This document shows, in pieces, positions 9,173 through 18,922 of a stretch of 64,000 nucleotides of DNA. Under the pieces are notes generated by a model. That model did no database searches and was not told where the DNA came from. It saw only the letters and a list, made by a program, of their open reading frames with translations. The stretch is from contig CANKHA010000009.1 in assembly GCA_947481685.1 (NCBI GenBank), forward strand, positions 25,686-89,685, given 5' to 3'. How positions within the stretch are numbered: the stretch's first letter is position 1; the number at the start of each line of letters is the position of its first letter. The position numbers and the translations under genes were made by a program. The stretch is from Bradyrhizobiaceae bacterium. GTDB taxonomy: Bacteria > Pseudomonadota > Alphaproteobacteria > Rhizobiales > Xanthobacteraceae.

Positions 9173-10843
9173 CTAATGTGTGCTTTCCAGGAGCCGCCGC
9201 GCGACCATCTGCGCCAGAATCTCGGAAGAACCCTCCAGAAAGCCGAAAACCCTCGCATCGCCGAGAATCCGGGAAATCGGAAAGGCCGCTGCGACGCCGT
9301 TGGCGCCATGCACCTGCACCGACGCATCGGCAGCCGCCCATGCAACACGCGCCGCCAGCAGCTTCGCCATGCCAGCATGAACGTCCGCACGTTCGCCTGC
9401 ATCCTTTTGGCGCGCGGCGAAATAGGTGAGCTGGCGGGCGATGGCGACTTCGGTGGCCATCATCGCGATTTTATCCGACACGCGCGGAAAACCGATAATC
9501 GGCATGGCGAATTGCTGGCGCTGCTCGCCATAACCGATCGCCTGATCGAGCGCCGATTGCGCGACACCGACCGCGCGCGCGGCGGTTTGAATCCGCGCGC
9601 CTTCGAAACTCCGCATCACCTGCTTGAAGCCGGTGCCTTCCACGCCGCCGAGCAGCGCGGAAGTGGGCACCGCAAAGCCATTGAAATTCAGCTCAAACTG
9701 TTTCATGCCGCGATAACCGGTGCCGGCGATTTCCCGTCCGGTAAGGCCGGGCGCCGAAAACGGAGCGCCGTCAGTGCCGCGCGGTTTTTCCGCCAGCAGC
9801 AAGGAGAGCCCGCGATAACCCGCTTCCTTCAAATTGGTGCGCACCAGCAGAAGCAGAAGGTCAGCGCGCTCGGCATGGGTAATCCAGGTCTTGGTGCCGA
9901 AGATGCGGTAATTCTCGCCATCGAGCGTCGCGCGGGTGCGGATCGACGCAAGGTCCGAACCATTCGCAGGCTCGGTGAAAGCCACCGCAGGCAGCACGTC
10001 ACCCCCTATGATCCGAGGCAACCACTGGCGCTTCTGCGCTTCAGTGCCATGACGCACGATCAGGTCGGCGGCAATTTCCGTGCGCGTGCCAAGTGAGCCC
10101 ACGCCGATGAAGCCACGCGACAACTCCTCGGACACGACGCACATCGCCTGCTTGCCGAGCCCCATGCCGCCGAATTCTTCCGGAACCGGCAACCCGAAGA
10201 CGCCGAGATCCGCCATATGCGCGATCAGCTCGAGCGGAATGTAACTGTTGGACAGGTGCCAGCGCTGCGCCTGCTGGACCACGTCGCTGACGGCGAACTT
10301 GCGCATCTCATCCCGCACCGCTTCCAGTGTGTCGTCGAGCGCCGGCGTGCCGGGCGTCGAGTCGTGTTGCGCACGAAGCAGTTCAACCAGCCGCGCACGG
10401 CGCTGCGCCGTGTTGCCGGAAGCGATCAGCGCTTCAACAAAGGCGGTCATGCGGCCGGAGACGTCATTGCGCGTCAGGCCCATGTCGCCGAGACGCACGA
10501 TTTCGGTCTGGCTCATGGGAATGCCGCCGAAAATCTGCGCGAGGTATTCGCCGAAACCAATGCGGATCACGAGTTCTTCGATCTCGCCCATGTGACCGGT
10601 CGCGCTGACGCGGTCGGCATAGGCCGAGAGCTGGCGGAGTGCTTCAACATACGTCGCGAGCCAGGCGAGGCCGTGGGTGGCGCGCTGCTCGCGGGCGAAC
10701 AGCCCTGCGACGATCCGGCCCTCGACGGCGACACGCCCACGCACCCTCGCAACCGCGTCCGCCAGCAGACCTTCCATGGCAGCGACAGCGCCTTCCGCCA
10801 TGGCCAGCAGATCCTGCCCGGGCTCACGGGGGGAAAGCATCAT
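9173..10843 (-). CDS. mcd: (2S)-methylsuccinyl-CoA dehydrogenase, acyl-CoA dehydrogenase family
   Basis: Oxidises methylsuccinyl-CoA to mesaconyl-CoA in the ethylmalonyl-CoA pathway for acetyl-CoA assimilation. The 556-residue protein has the extra N-terminal domain of about 150 residues that marks Mcd, with HGLAWLATYVEALRQL and FGEYLAQIFGGIPMSQTEIVRL, then the normal dehydrogenase core: FTEPANGSDL, GTKTWITHA, RIQTAARAVGVAQSALD, QVHGANGVA and FLEGSSEIL. The start is one of two adjacent ATG (10843, 10840), with ggag upstream. Electrons would go to the nearby EtfAB. A general long acyl-CoA dehydrogenase is the alternative, but the N-terminal domain argues for Mcd. Confidence 0.88.
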   Translation of the reverse strand: MMLSPREPGQDLLAMAEGAVAAMEGLLADAVARVRGRVAVEGRIVAGLFAREQRATHGLAWLATYVEALRQLSAYADRVSATGHMGEIEELVIRIGFGEYLAQIFGGIPMSQTEIVRLGDMGLTRNDVSGRMTAFVEALIASGNTAQRRARLVELLRAQHDSTPGTPALDDTLEAVRDEMRKFAVSDVVQQAQRWHLSNSYIPLELIAHMADLGVFGLPVPEEFGGMGLGKQAMCVVSEELSRGFIGVGSLGTRTEIAADLIVRHGTEAQKRQWLPRIIGGDVLPAVAFTEPANGSDLASIRTRATLDGENYRIFGTKTWITHAERADLLLLLVRTNLKEAGYRGLSLLLAEKPRGTDGAPFSAPGLTGREIAGTGYRGMKQFELNFNGFAVPTSALLGGVEGTGFKQVMRSFEGARIQTAARAVGVAQSALDQAIGYGEQRQQFAMPIIGFPRVSDKIAMMATEVAIARQLTYFAARQKDAGERADVHAGMAKLLAARVAWAAADASVQVHGANGVAAAFPISRILGDARVFGFLEGSSEILAQMVARRLLESTH

Positions 10844-10869
10844 CGCGCGGGCTCCGAATGATTGGCAGG

Positions 10870-10905
10870 GGATGGATAAGCGGATGGATAAGCGGATGGA
10901 TAAGC
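10870..10905. repeat. three tandem copies of ggatggataagc
   Basis: Three perfect 12-base units in a row (10870-10881, 10882-10893, 10894-10905), 27 bases upstream of the mcd start. They lie in the presumed mcd leader or promoter. The units keep a codon phase but precede the likely start codon. Confidence 0.85.
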
Positions 10906-11084
10906 GCGCGGACACTACGCCCGCATCCTGTGAAAGCAAGGCGCAGCGAACCTGCAACCCCAGACCTTTTTACCCGATGCGAAGGTACTATTTTCCTACA
11001 TTTTAACCAATTTGGGCTTTCCTAACCATGCTGGACCGACACCCGGGCCGCAGCCTTTGCGCGGCCCCTTGCAAGTACCCGGAA

Positions 11085-13088
11085 ATGATTGAAGCCAAAC
11101 GGTTTTTTCTTTCGGCTTTCTCCGTCCGCGCGCGCATCATCGCGCTCGCGCTGGTCCCCGTCGGCGGCTTTCTCGCCAATGGCATTGCCTTTACATCCGG
11201 AGACACCGCCGTCCACGCGGCGTTCAACACCCTCAACCGCGCCGCGGCACTCTCCAACGCCAGCCATGATTTCAAGGGCGCGGTTTCGGTCATGCGCCTT
11301 ACGGTCCGCGATTTCGCGTCCAACCCGGACGACGCCCTGGTGCAGACCTTCGAGGAAAGCCGGAAAATCGCGGCTCAAAGCCTCGATACTTTGGAAGATT
11401 CGCTCTCCGGCACTGAGCGCAAGGAAGTCGTTGGCCTACGCGAGCAACTGACGGAAGTCGCAAAGTCGTTCGACGATCTGGTCAAGCAGCAGCAGACTTT
11501 AGGTTACACCAGCGAGGATGGTATCCGCCGCCGGTTGCTCGAGTCTGCGCAGAAGGTGGACCGGTTCATCAACGTCGATATGACCAACCAGATTTGGCAG
11601 GGCGAGCCCGAGGGGCAGAGGCTTCTCGCCTCGCTTTTGACGATGCGGCGCTACGAGGCCGATTATCGTCTTCTCCGCAAGGAATATCTCGGCCAGCTTT
11701 TTGCAGGCGAGTTCAGCAAGTTCGGCAAAATCGCAGAGAACATTGCGATGCCGGCCAAGCTGAAAGAACAGATGACGGCCGACGTGAAAAGCTACGCCGA
11801 CAGCTTGCGCGATTGGGGCGAGGCGGTCGACGACATCGAGCCGTTCGTCAATGTCATCAATCTCAGGATCGAACAGATGATCCCGGCTGCGACCGGCATC
11901 ATCCAGACGATGCAGCTTGGAGCTGCTTCCTCGGCGACGGCTTTGACCAATTCACAGGGCCGCACCAAAAGCTTCACCACCTCGGTCGGCATTATCGTGG
12001 TGCTGCTTGGACTTGGTTTCAGCTGGCTGATCGGGCGCAGCATCACCCGGCCGCTGAATGGACTCGGCACCGCGATGAAGCGGCTCGCCGATGGCGACAC
12101 CACCGCGTTTATTCCAGCGACCAAATCCAAGGACGAGATCGGCGCCATGGCGCGCACGGTGATCGTGTTCCGCGACGCCATGCTTGAGCGGCAGGAACTG
12201 GCGCTGACCGAGAAAGAGATGCATTACGCGCTCGAACGGCGCGGCGAGACGATTGCGCATACTATCGAAGGCTTTGAAAAATCGGTACAGGCGGCGCTCG
12301 CCAAGCTGCGTGGCGCGGCTGGCCGGCTCGAATCGACCTCAAGCCAGCTGGAGAGCGCAGCGGACGCGGTATCGTCCGAAGCCGGACACGCCCAGGAACG
12401 CGTCGGCAATGCGTCCAGCAACGTCAGCGCTGCCGCAACATCCGTGGAAGAACTCGCAGCCTCGATCGCGGAAATTGCTGCGCAAACCGTGAAATCAACC
12501 GAAGTCGCAAGGCGTGCGGTCGCGGAAGCCGGCCGCACCGGCCAGACCATGACGGAACTCGGCAAGGCTGCCACCCGCATTGGGGAAGTGGTCGGATTGA
12601 TTCAGGCTATTGCCGGCCAGACCAACCTGCTGGCGCTCAACGCCACGATCGAAGCGGCACGCGCGGGTGAAGCCGGGCGCGGTTTTTCCGTAGTCGCCTC
12701 CGAAGTGAAATCTCTCGCGGGCCAGACCGCGCGCGCCACGGAAGAGATCGCCGGTCAGATCGGCGCGATCCAGTCGGCCGCGGCGGACGCCGTGCAAGCC
12801 ATCGAGCAGGTCAACAGCATCATCGGCGAGATGTCCGGCATCACCGCCACTGTTGCCTCGACGGTCGAGGAACAAAACATTGCCGTCACGCTGATCGCGG
12901 AAGGCGTCAAGCGCGCGTCCTCCGAGGCCCGCACGGGTTCGGATGCAATGAGCCGGGTCGCAGGCGCGAGCACCGACGCGCGTGCAACCGCCGCCGACGT
13001 GCAGTTGCTGGCGGATACGCTGGCACTGGAAGCCGAAAATCTCGAATCCGAGGTCCAGCATTTTCTCTCGGACGTCCGGGCCGCCTAG
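11085..13088 (+). CDS. methyl-accepting chemotaxis protein
   Basis: Chemoreceptor of 667 residues from [10 protein letters not shown]1 lies at about 15-35 ([19 protein letters not shown]), followed by a helical periplasmic sensor of about 260 residues, TM2 at about 298-318 ([17 protein letters not shown]), a HAMP domain ([21 protein letters not shown]) and a long coiled-coil signalling domain with the hairpin tip [20 protein letters not shown] and [15 protein letters not shown]. It has no C-terminal CheR-binding pentapeptide. An upstream start at 11028 is possible but adds no signal. Ligand unknown; the all-helical sensor resembles bimodular helical-bundle types. Confidence 0.93.
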   Translation: MIEAKRFFLSAFSVRARIIALALVPVGGFLANGIAFTSGDTAVHAAFNTLNRAAALSNASHDFKGAVSVMRLTVRDFASNPDDALVQTFEESRKIAAQSLDTLEDSLSGTERKEVVGLREQLTEVAKSFDDLVKQQQTLGYTSEDGIRRRLLESAQKVDRFINVDMTNQIWQGEPEGQRLLASLLTMRRYEADYRLLRKEYLGQLFAGEFSKFGKIAENIAMPAKLKEQMTADVKSYADSLRDWGEAVDDIEPFVNVINLRIEQMIPAATGIIQTMQLGAASSATALTNSQGRTKSFTTSVGIIVVLLGLGFSWLIGRSITRPLNGLGTAMKRLADGDTTAFIPATKSKDEIGAMARTVIVFRDAMLERQELALTEKEMHYALERRGETIAHTIEGFEKSVQAALAKLRGAAGRLESTSSQLESAADAVSSEAGHAQERVGNASSNVSAAATSVEELAASIAEIAAQTVKSTEVARRAVAEAGRTGQTMTELGKAATRIGEVVGLIQAIAGQTNLLALNATIEAARAGEAGRGFSVVASEVKSLAGQTARATEEIAGQIGAIQSAAADAVQAIEQVNSIIGEMSGITATVASTVEEQNIAVTLIAEGVKRASSEARTGSDAMSRVAGASTDARATAADVQLLADTLALEAENLESEVQHFLSDVRAA

Positions 13089-13177
13089 CTTTTCTGGCTC
13101 CCCTGCACGATTAGCCCTTGCCAATCCCCGCCTGATCGCCAATCTCAGTTTCGGGCACAACTCCACCGGGGAACGGC

Positions 13178-14050
13178 TTGAAGCTTCTTCGTCGGTATTT
13201 CCACATCGCAGTTGACGCCGCCGACCATTTCCTCGCCGCGGACGGCTGGGCAATCGCGAGTCACATCGCGATGTCGACGCTGATGGCGCTGTTTCCCTTC
13301 CTGATCGTGGTGACCGCGCTCGCAGGCTTTTTCGGTTCCAAGGAACTTGCCGACAACGTCGCGCAAATGTTGCTGGACGCCTGGCCGGTCGAGGTGTCCG
13401 AACCGATTGCTTTCGAGATCCACAACGTCCTGACCATCACGCGCGGCGATGTCCTCACCATCGGTGTGGCGCTCGCGATCTATTTCGCCTCCAGCGGAAT
13501 CGAAAGCGTTCGCATCGGGCTCAATCGCGCTTACCGCATCGGCGAGCAGCGCGCCTGGTGGCTGCTGCGGCTGGAATCCATTGGCTATGTGCTGGTCGGC
13601 GCAGTCGCTTTGCTCGCACTCGCCTTCCTCGTGGTGCTCGCGCCGCTGATTTTCGCCAAGACCGCAAAATATCTGCCCTGGCTGGAAGAATGGGCATCGA
13701 CGATGCTGCGCTATGGAACAGCGTCGACCATTCTCGTCGTGGCCCTGGTGCTGGTGCATATGTGGTTGCCGGCAGGGCGGCGTACGCTGTTTGAAATCGC
13801 GCCTGGCATTCTGGTGACGCTGCTGCTCTGGCTCGCCAGCGGCGCGCTGTTCGGCCGTTACCTGGCTGATTTCGCGAGCAACTATGTCACCATGTATGCC
13901 GGTCTTACGTCGGCCTTCGTCGCGCTGATCTATCTCTATGTGAACGCCACGATCTTCATCTATGGCGGCGAACTCAACGAAGCGATCTGTCGCGAACGCA
14001 GCGAGCGCAAGGGCAAGATCAAAATCGCCAGCGCTACTTCTTCGCCATAA
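13178..14050 (+). CDS. YihY/BrkB family inner-membrane protein
   Basis: A 290-residue protein with about six hydrophobic spans, for example MALFPFLIVVTALAGFFG, LGIVLVGAVALLALAFLVV-like and ILVVALVLVHMWLP. The family features are ALFPFLIV after the first span, FASSGIESVRIGLNRAY, and the C-terminal TSAFVALIYLYVNATIFIYGGELNE. BrkB relatives were once called ribonuclease BN; transport or envelope roles are suspected, not shown. The start is a TTG at 13178 with gggga upstream. Its 3' end overlaps the convergent histidine kinase by 17 bases. Confidence 0.9.
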   Translation: MKLLRRYFHIAVDAADHFLAADGWAIASHIAMSTLMALFPFLIVVTALAGFFGSKELADNVAQMLLDAWPVEVSEPIAFEIHNVLTITRGDVLTIGVALAIYFASSGIESVRIGLNRAYRIGEQRAWWLLRLESIGYVLVGAVALLALAFLVVLAPLIFAKTAKYLPWLEEWASTMLRYGTASTILVVALVLVHMWLPAGRRTLFEIAPGILVTLLLWLASGALFGRYLADFASNYVTMYAGLTSAFVALIYLYVNATIFIYGGELNEAICRERSERKGKIKIASATSSP

Positions 14051-15230
14051 CCTCCGCGATCAACGCCGCCAGTCTGTGCGGGCTTACCGGCTTGGTGAGA
14101 TAACCGTTCATGCCGGCAGCAAGGCCTTTCTCTTCGTCCCCTGGTCCGCCGCGTCCCGAAATCCCGATGACCGGCACCTGACCGGCCGGCGGCGGCAAGG
14201 TGCGAATGGAATGCGTCGCTTCAATGCCGCTGGTATCGCCGAGCATCACATCCATCAGCACCAGATCGTAACCGCCGCGCGCCACGGCCTGCACTGCGGC
14301 TTCACTGCTTTCGACGAAATCCGTGCGGTGACCGAGTTCGTTCAGGATCGCATTGATCACGACCCGGCCATACGGGTTGTCCTCGGCGCAAAGGATCTTC
14401 AGTGACGGGCCACCGAGATTGAGAGATTCGCTGAGTCTGCCGGTTTGCTTCAGGGCGGCTGCGCTCTTCGCTACAACAGCTGTCATGACGAAGCGGCTGC
14501 CCTTGCCTACCTTGCTGGTGACTTTGAGATCGCCGCCCATCGTGCGCGCCACACGCTTGACGAAGGCCAGGCCCAGTCCGGCACCGCCATAGCGCAGCGC
14601 GATATCCTCATTGGCCTGGGTGAACGGCTTGAACAGGCGTTTGATTTCCCCGGGCTTCAAGCCGATCCCGCTATCGCTAACGATGAAGGTGACAACGATG
14701 CGTCCGCGCGCTTGCGGTTTTGCCGCCATATCGAGAGTGACAATGCCGGTGTCGGTGAACTTCACCGCATTGTCGATGAGATTTTCTACCGCAGCGCGCA
14801 GCCGCACCGCATCGCCGGACACATGTCCGGGCAAACCATCGGCAATCACAGCACTGCTGCGGAGGTCCTTGGCTTCCGCCCGCGCCGCGAGCGACGCCGC
14901 CAACGTCTCGCCCAGCCGCCGCAGACTGAAGATTTCCTGCCGTAGTACCAGGCGTCTGGTTTCAGCATTGACGGAATCGATCGTGAGATTGATCAGCGCG
15001 GCGAGATGCTCCGCGGAATTCTTGATGCCGGCAGCCCCGCCGGCCTCGCGCTCATCCAGTCCTGATGTCGCAAGCAATTCGCCGAGCGCCAGAATGCCGG
15101 TGAGCGATGTGCGGATTTCATGCGCGAACACGGCAAGCGCAAGCTCGGGCCGGCGCGTTTTGGAGACGCGCTTTTTGCGCAGCGGCTTGCTGCGCGGCTT
15201 GGCTGATATTTTCTTTTGCTTGCTCGGCAA
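14034..15230 (-). CDS. soluble hybrid histidine kinase with receiver domain
   Basis: A 398-residue cytoplasmic kinase. Residues 1-27 form a strongly basic Lys/Arg/Ser tail, followed by the dimerisation helix with phospho-acceptor His37 in FAHEIRTSLTG. The HATPase domain has the N-box ENLIDNAVKF (Asn150, Asn154), DSGIGL near 186 and GGAGLGLA near 215. The C-terminal receiver domain has acidic residues in CAEDN, phospho-acceptor Asp327 in LMDVML and Lys in YLTKPV. No sensor domain or membrane span is present, so the input must come from a partner protein. No output regulator is encoded beside it. The H-box has Ser where Pro is usual. Confidence 0.92.
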   Translation of the reverse strand: MPSKQKKISAKPRSKPLRKKRVSKTRRPELALAVFAHEIRTSLTGILALGELLATSGLDEREAGGAAGIKNSAEHLAALINLTIDSVNAETRRLVLRQEIFSLRRLGETLAASLAARAEAKDLRSSAVIADGLPGHVSGDAVRLRAAVENLIDNAVKFTDTGIVTLDMAAKPQARGRIVVTFIVSDSGIGLKPGEIKRLFKPFTQANEDIALRYGGAGLGLAFVKRVARTMGGDLKVTSKVGKGSRFVMTAVVAKSAAALKQTGRLSESLNLGGPSLKILCAEDNPYGRVVINAILNELGHRTDFVESSEAAVQAVARGGYDLVLMDVMLGDTSGIEATHSIRTLPPPAGQVPVIGISGRGGPGDEEKGLAAGMNGYLTKPVSPHRLAALIAEVMAKK

Positions 15231-15282
15231 CGAAGCCCCCGCCCCTGCTCAACATGCCACGGAGACGCCGGGACAACCACCG

Positions 15283-16149
15283 TCAATCCAGACCTATGAT
15301 TCCGCGAATATCGCGGGGCGTCATGCCGGCAGCGCGGAGGTCGCGCAAGGCAGTGGACTGGGTCGATTTCGACAGCTTGCGGCCATCCGCGTCCCGCAGC
15401 AGCCGGTGATGATGATAGGCCGGCATCGGCAGGCCAAGCAGCGCCTGCAACAACCGATGCACGCTGGTGGCCCAGAACAGATCCTGCCCGCGCACGACAT
15501 GGCTCACGCCTTGCGCGGCGTCGTCGATCACGACCGAGAGATGATAGCTCGTCGGGGTTTCGCGGCGGGCCAGCACCACATCACCCCAGGCGCGCGGGCC
15601 CGCAACGACCTCTCCCGCTTCGCCATTCGGCCCACCGCCGGTTTCGTCCCATTGTAACGCCCCGGCGCGGGCAACCGCTGCCTCCATGTCGAGGCGCAGG
15701 GCATAAGGCTCATTGACCATCCGGCGCGCACGTTCTGCTGGCGCGAGATGCTTCGACGTGCCGGGATAGAGCGGTGCGCCATCGGGATCGCGCGGCCAAT
15801 TTCCGTGCGTTTCACGCTCGGCGACCAGCGCTGCGATTTCAGACCGGCTCTCGAAGCTTGGATACAGCAGGCCCATGCCCGAGAGCTTGGCGATGGCGGC
15901 GCGATAGTCATCGAGATGGTCGGACTGCCTTCGCACCGGTTCTTCCCACGCGATGCCGAGCCAGCGGAGATCCTCATAGATCGCGGCTTCGTATTCCGGC
16001 CGGCAGCGTTTGCCATCGATATCCTCGATGCGCAGCAGGAACCGCCCACCGGCAGCACGCGCCATTTCAGAATCCAACAACGCCGACAGCGCATGGCCGA
16101 GATGCAGATAGCCGTTGGGGCTCGGCGCGAAGCGGAAAACGGGTGGCAT
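15283..16149 (-). CDS. gluQ: glutamyl-Q tRNA(Asp) synthetase
   Basis: Truncated GluRS paralogue (288 residues) that attaches glutamate to queuosine at the wobble base of tRNA(Asp). It shows the class I signature FAPSPNGYLHLGHA (HLGH at 16-19) and the KMSKS equivalent KLSKST near the C-terminus, and lacks the anticodon-binding domain of true GluRS. The zinc-binding CxC found in some homologues is absent (LLYPSFESRSE), as in many alphaproteobacterial members. It lies upstream of the kinase on the same strand, with a 52-base gap. Confidence 0.95.
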   Translation of the reverse strand: MPPVFRFAPSPNGYLHLGHALSALLDSEMARAAGGRFLLRIEDIDGKRCRPEYEAAIYEDLRWLGIAWEEPVRRQSDHLDDYRAAIAKLSGMGLLYPSFESRSEIAALVAERETHGNWPRDPDGAPLYPGTSKHLAPAERARRMVNEPYALRLDMEAAVARAGALQWDETGGGPNGEAGEVVAGPRAWGDVVLARRETPTSYHLSVVIDDAAQGVSHVVRGQDLFWATSVHRLLQALLGLPMPAYHHHRLLRDADGRKLSKSTQSTALRDLRAAGMTPRDIRGIIGLD

Positions 16150-16240
16150 GCGATCGTCTCTTGGTCATCATCCGCAAGGCTTGCGTGTTAACACGCGCGT
16201 ATCCAGTTTACTGAACATCCAGTCCCCACCGTAGCAAACC

Positions 16241-16912
16241 ATGCCCTCCCATTTTCTCCACACCGATGCCGATCTGCACAAGGCGCTGAAGCAGCTGGTC
16301 AAGGCCGATCCGCGCTGGCAACCGGTGCTGGAAAAAGCGGGACGCCCGAACCTGCGGCGGCGCCCCGCCGGATTTCCCGGCCTTTGCGCCATCGCGGTCT
16401 CGCAGCAATTGTCCACGTCCAGCGCCCGCGCAATCTGGGGACGGCTGGAAGCCGCCTTCGATCCCTTCCATCACGATGCGGTCCGTCTCGCCCGCGCGCC
16501 AAAGCTGGCGCGCATCGGCCTGTCCGCGCCGAAGATCCGAACGCTAAAGGCTATCGGCAAGGCGGTGTCCAAAGGCACGATCGATCTCGAGGCTGTCGGA
16601 ACGATGGAAGCCGACGACGCGCATAACGCCTTGGTCGCCTTGCACGGCATCGGCCCATGGACCGCGGACATTTATCTGCTGTTTTGCCTTGGGCATTCCG
16701 ACGCGTGGCCGGCGGGCGATCTCGCCTTGCAGGAAGCCGCGCGCACCGGCTTCGGACTCAAGGCGCGTCCCGACGCAAAGCAGATGGTCAAAATCGCCGA
16801 AGCGTGGCGGCCGTGGCGCGGGGTGGCCGCGCATGTGCTGTGGGCTTATTATAGTGCCGTCAAACGGCGCGATCCCGCACCCGCTCAACCCAATCGCAAG
16901 GTTACGAAATAA
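16241..16912 (+). CDS. alkA: DNA-3-methyladenine glycosylase II (HhH-GPD family)
   Basis: Base-excision repair glycosylase removing alkylated purines, 223 residues. It has the helix-hairpin-helix LHGIGPWTA (134-142) and the catalytic aspartate Asp160 in WPAGDLAL, followed by the usual WRPWRGVAAHVLWAYY helix. It lacks the N-terminal domain of E. coli AlkA, typical of the shorter family form. Its stop overlaps the next ATG as TAATG, so it is coupled to the carboxylesterase. Confidence 0.93.
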   Translation: MPSHFLHTDADLHKALKQLVKADPRWQPVLEKAGRPNLRRRPAGFPGLCAIAVSQQLSTSSARAIWGRLEAAFDPFHHDAVRLARAPKLARIGLSAPKIRTLKAIGKAVSKGTIDLEAVGTMEADDAHNALVALHGIGPWTADIYLLFCLGHSDAWPAGDLALQEAARTGFGLKARPDAKQMVKIAEAWRPWRGVAAHVLWAYYSAVKRRDPAPAQPNRKVTK

Positions 16913-17574
16913 TGGCGGCAGAACTCGACGGCCCGCGAATTGAACCGCAAAGCGGCAAGGCCAAACAACTCGTCGTGTTTCTGCACGGCTATGGCGCGGA
17001 CGGCAACGACCTGATCGAGATCGGCCGCGCATGGCAGCCGTTGCTGCCGCATGCCGCCTTTGTGTCACCGCACGCGCCCGAAGCCTGCGGCCAGGGAGGA
17101 GGCGGGAAGCAATGGTTCAACCTGACCTTCCGCGATCCGAACGAGCGTTGGGTCGGCGCCAACGCAGCCGCGCCTGCTTTGGACAGCTTTCTCGATGCCG
17201 AACTCAAGCGCCGGGAATTGCCGCCGTCCGCGCTGGCGCTGGTCGGCTTCAGCCAGGGCACCATGATGGCGCTGCATGTCGGGCTGCGCCGCGCCATCGC
17301 GCCCGCTGCCATCGTCGGCTATTCCGGCCTGCTGGTTGTGCCCCCGGAAGCAGAGCCGGACCAATTCCCGCTGGAGATTCGCTCCCGGCCACCGGTGCTG
17401 CTGGTGCACGGCGACCAGGACGAAGTGATCCCCCCCGATGCCCTGTTTCATGCCGCGCAGGGACTGGCGGCGCTGGAAGTGCCGGTGGAATGGCATTTAT
17501 CCCCCGGTATCGGCCACGGCATCGATCAGGAAGGGCTGCGTCAGGGCGGCGAATTTCTCGCCCGTCGGCTTTAG
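16912..17574 (+). CDS. phospholipase/carboxylesterase family alpha/beta hydrolase
   Basis: A 220-residue cytoplasmic serine esterase. It has the oxyanion-hole segment FLHGYGADGNDLIEIG, the nucleophile Ser114 in GFSQG, the acidic residue in VHGDQDEVIP and the catalytic His in GIGHGID, in the family order. The family hydrolyses short-chain carboxyl esters; the natural substrate here is unknown. Translationally coupled to alkA (TAATG). Confidence 0.92.
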   Translation: MAAELDGPRIEPQSGKAKQLVVFLHGYGADGNDLIEIGRAWQPLLPHAAFVSPHAPEACGQGGGGKQWFNLTFRDPNERWVGANAAAPALDSFLDAELKRRELPPSALALVGFSQGTMMALHVGLRRAIAPAAIVGYSGLLVVPPEAEPDQFPLEIRSRPPVLLVHGDQDEVIPPDALFHAAQGLAALEVPVEWHLSPGIGHGIDQEGLRQGGEFLARRL

Positions 17575-17671
17575 CCGAACTGAGCTGGAGATAGCGCACT
17601 TCACAATCCTGTCACGCTGCCTCTAGACTATGCGCCGTCAACGTCTGGTGGCGGCGTGAGGGAGCGTCGAT

Positions 17672-18229
17672 TTGAACGTACACATGCCGCTAAGCGGCTT
17701 TCCGGCTTTGGTGCTGAACGCGGATTTTCGTCCGCTGAGCTATTACCCGCTCTCGCTCTGGTCCTGGCAGGACGCAATCAAGGCCGCCTTTCTCGAGCGC
17801 GTGAACATCGTCGCCAATTACGAACAGGCGGTGCACAGCCCGAGCTTCGAGATGAAGCTGCCGAGCGTGGTCTCGCTCAAGACTTACGTGAAGCCCTCGA
17901 CGCATCCGGCCTTCACGCGGTTCAATGTGTTCCTGCGCGACCGCTTCTCCTGCCAGTATTGCGGTGCGCGCGACGATCTTACCTTCGACCATCTGGTGCC
18001 ACGTTCGCTCGGCGGCATGACGACGTGGTCGAATGTCGTGGCGGCCTGCTCGGGCTGCAACCTGCGCAAGGCCGACAAGACCATGCAGCAGTCGGAGATG
18101 TATCCGTCGCAGATGCCGTTTCAGCCGAGCGTGCAGCATCTGCACCGCAATGGCCGGCTGTTCCCGCCCAACTATCTGCACCAGAGCTGGATGGATTATC
18201 TCTATTGGGACACCGAGCTCGAGCCGTAA
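17672..18229 (+). CDS. HNH endonuclease family protein
   Basis: A 185-residue protein with a zinc-binding HNH domain: CQYC (94, 97), FDHLVPRSLGG (His107), Asn121 in WSNVVAAC and CSGC (126, 129). The N-terminal part LVLNADFRPLSYYPLSLWSWQDAIKA is shared by a widely conserved bacterial HNH subfamily. The start is TTG at 17672 with gaggga upstream; ATG four codons later is the alternative. It converges on dsbB with a 4-base gap. It is a chromosomal housekeeping-like HNH protein with no phage or intron context, and its target is unknown. Confidence 0.92.
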   Translation: MNVHMPLSGFPALVLNADFRPLSYYPLSLWSWQDAIKAAFLERVNIVANYEQAVHSPSFEMKLPSVVSLKTYVKPSTHPAFTRFNVFLRDRFSCQYCGARDDLTFDHLVPRSLGGMTTWSNVVAACSGCNLRKADKTMQQSEMYPSQMPFQPSVQHLHRNGRLFPPNYLHQSWMDYLYWDTELEP

Positions 18230-18233
18230 CTCC

Positions 18234-18788
18234 TCAGCGCACGGCTTTGCGCGCACCCATCAATGCAATCGCCGCCAGCGTGAACGCGATCAGCACATTC
18301 CAGCCTGCCAGCGAGATGCCGAGGAAGCGCCAGGCCGCTTCATCGCAACGGATGACCCGCGTCGTCTGCACGCGGCTGAGCAGATCGCCTGCGGAGCCAA
18401 GATCGCCGAGTGTGCCACCGCACGCACTCGGGCCGGCCCACCACTTCCACTCCACACCGGAGTGATAGACTCCGAGTCCCACGCCGACGAGCATCACCAG
18501 CGCGATCAGCACAAGCCCCATGCGCAACAAGGAGCGCGGCGCACCCCGCAGCGCGCCCGCGGCAACAATCACCGCCAGCGGGATCGTGATGTAATAAGGG
18601 ATGCGCTGCTGCAGGCAGAGTTCGCATGGCAGATAGCCAAGCGCGTATTGAAAGAACCAGGCGCCAAGAATGGTCGCCATCGCGCCAAGCGCCACGATGC
18701 TGGCGGCCGCGGCCACGGGCTCATCCCGCATGGTTGTATTCACCCGATCACCGGTTTGCCGGAAAATCGGCGCTTTAGACGTGCTCAT
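18234..18788 (-). CDS. dsbB: disulfide bond formation protein B
   Basis: Inner-membrane quinone-linked oxidase that re-oxidises DsbA. 184 residues with four hydrophobic helices. The redox pair CELC (Cys55, Cys58) follows the first helix, and the second periplasmic loop holds Cys123 (SACGG) and Cys148 (IRCDE), as in DsbB. The start at 18788 has gggga upstream; a longer ORF to 18974 would overlap the tRNA gene on the other strand and is rejected. No dsbA is in the window. Confidence 0.93.
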   Translation of the reverse strand: MSTSKAPIFRQTGDRVNTTMRDEPVAAAASIVALGAMATILGAWFFQYALGYLPCELCLQQRIPYYITIPLAVIVAAGALRGAPRSLLRMGLVLIALVMLVGVGLGVYHSGVEWKWWAGPSACGGTLGDLGSAGDLLSRVQTTRVIRCDEAAWRFLGISLAGWNVLIAFTLAAIALMGARKAVR

Positions 18789-18922
18789 AGCGTTTCCCCG
18801 GCCCCGGATAGCCTGCTCCCGGCCCCGTGTCGATTCCAAGGCGCGTCCTTTGGCATGTTCTATGGCGCATCCTTTGGCGCGGGTTGACCCGGCGCGGCCC
18901 GCAAGTATGATCCCGCGCGATT

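Noticed and set aside
10870..10905. Possible CRISPR-like array
   Set aside because: Only three directly adjoining 12-base units without spacers, so a tandem repeat, not CRISPR.
17656..18887. Other-frame ORFs over the HNH nuclease and dsbB
   Set aside because: Arg/Pro-rich, without homology; they shadow the HNH and dsbB genes.
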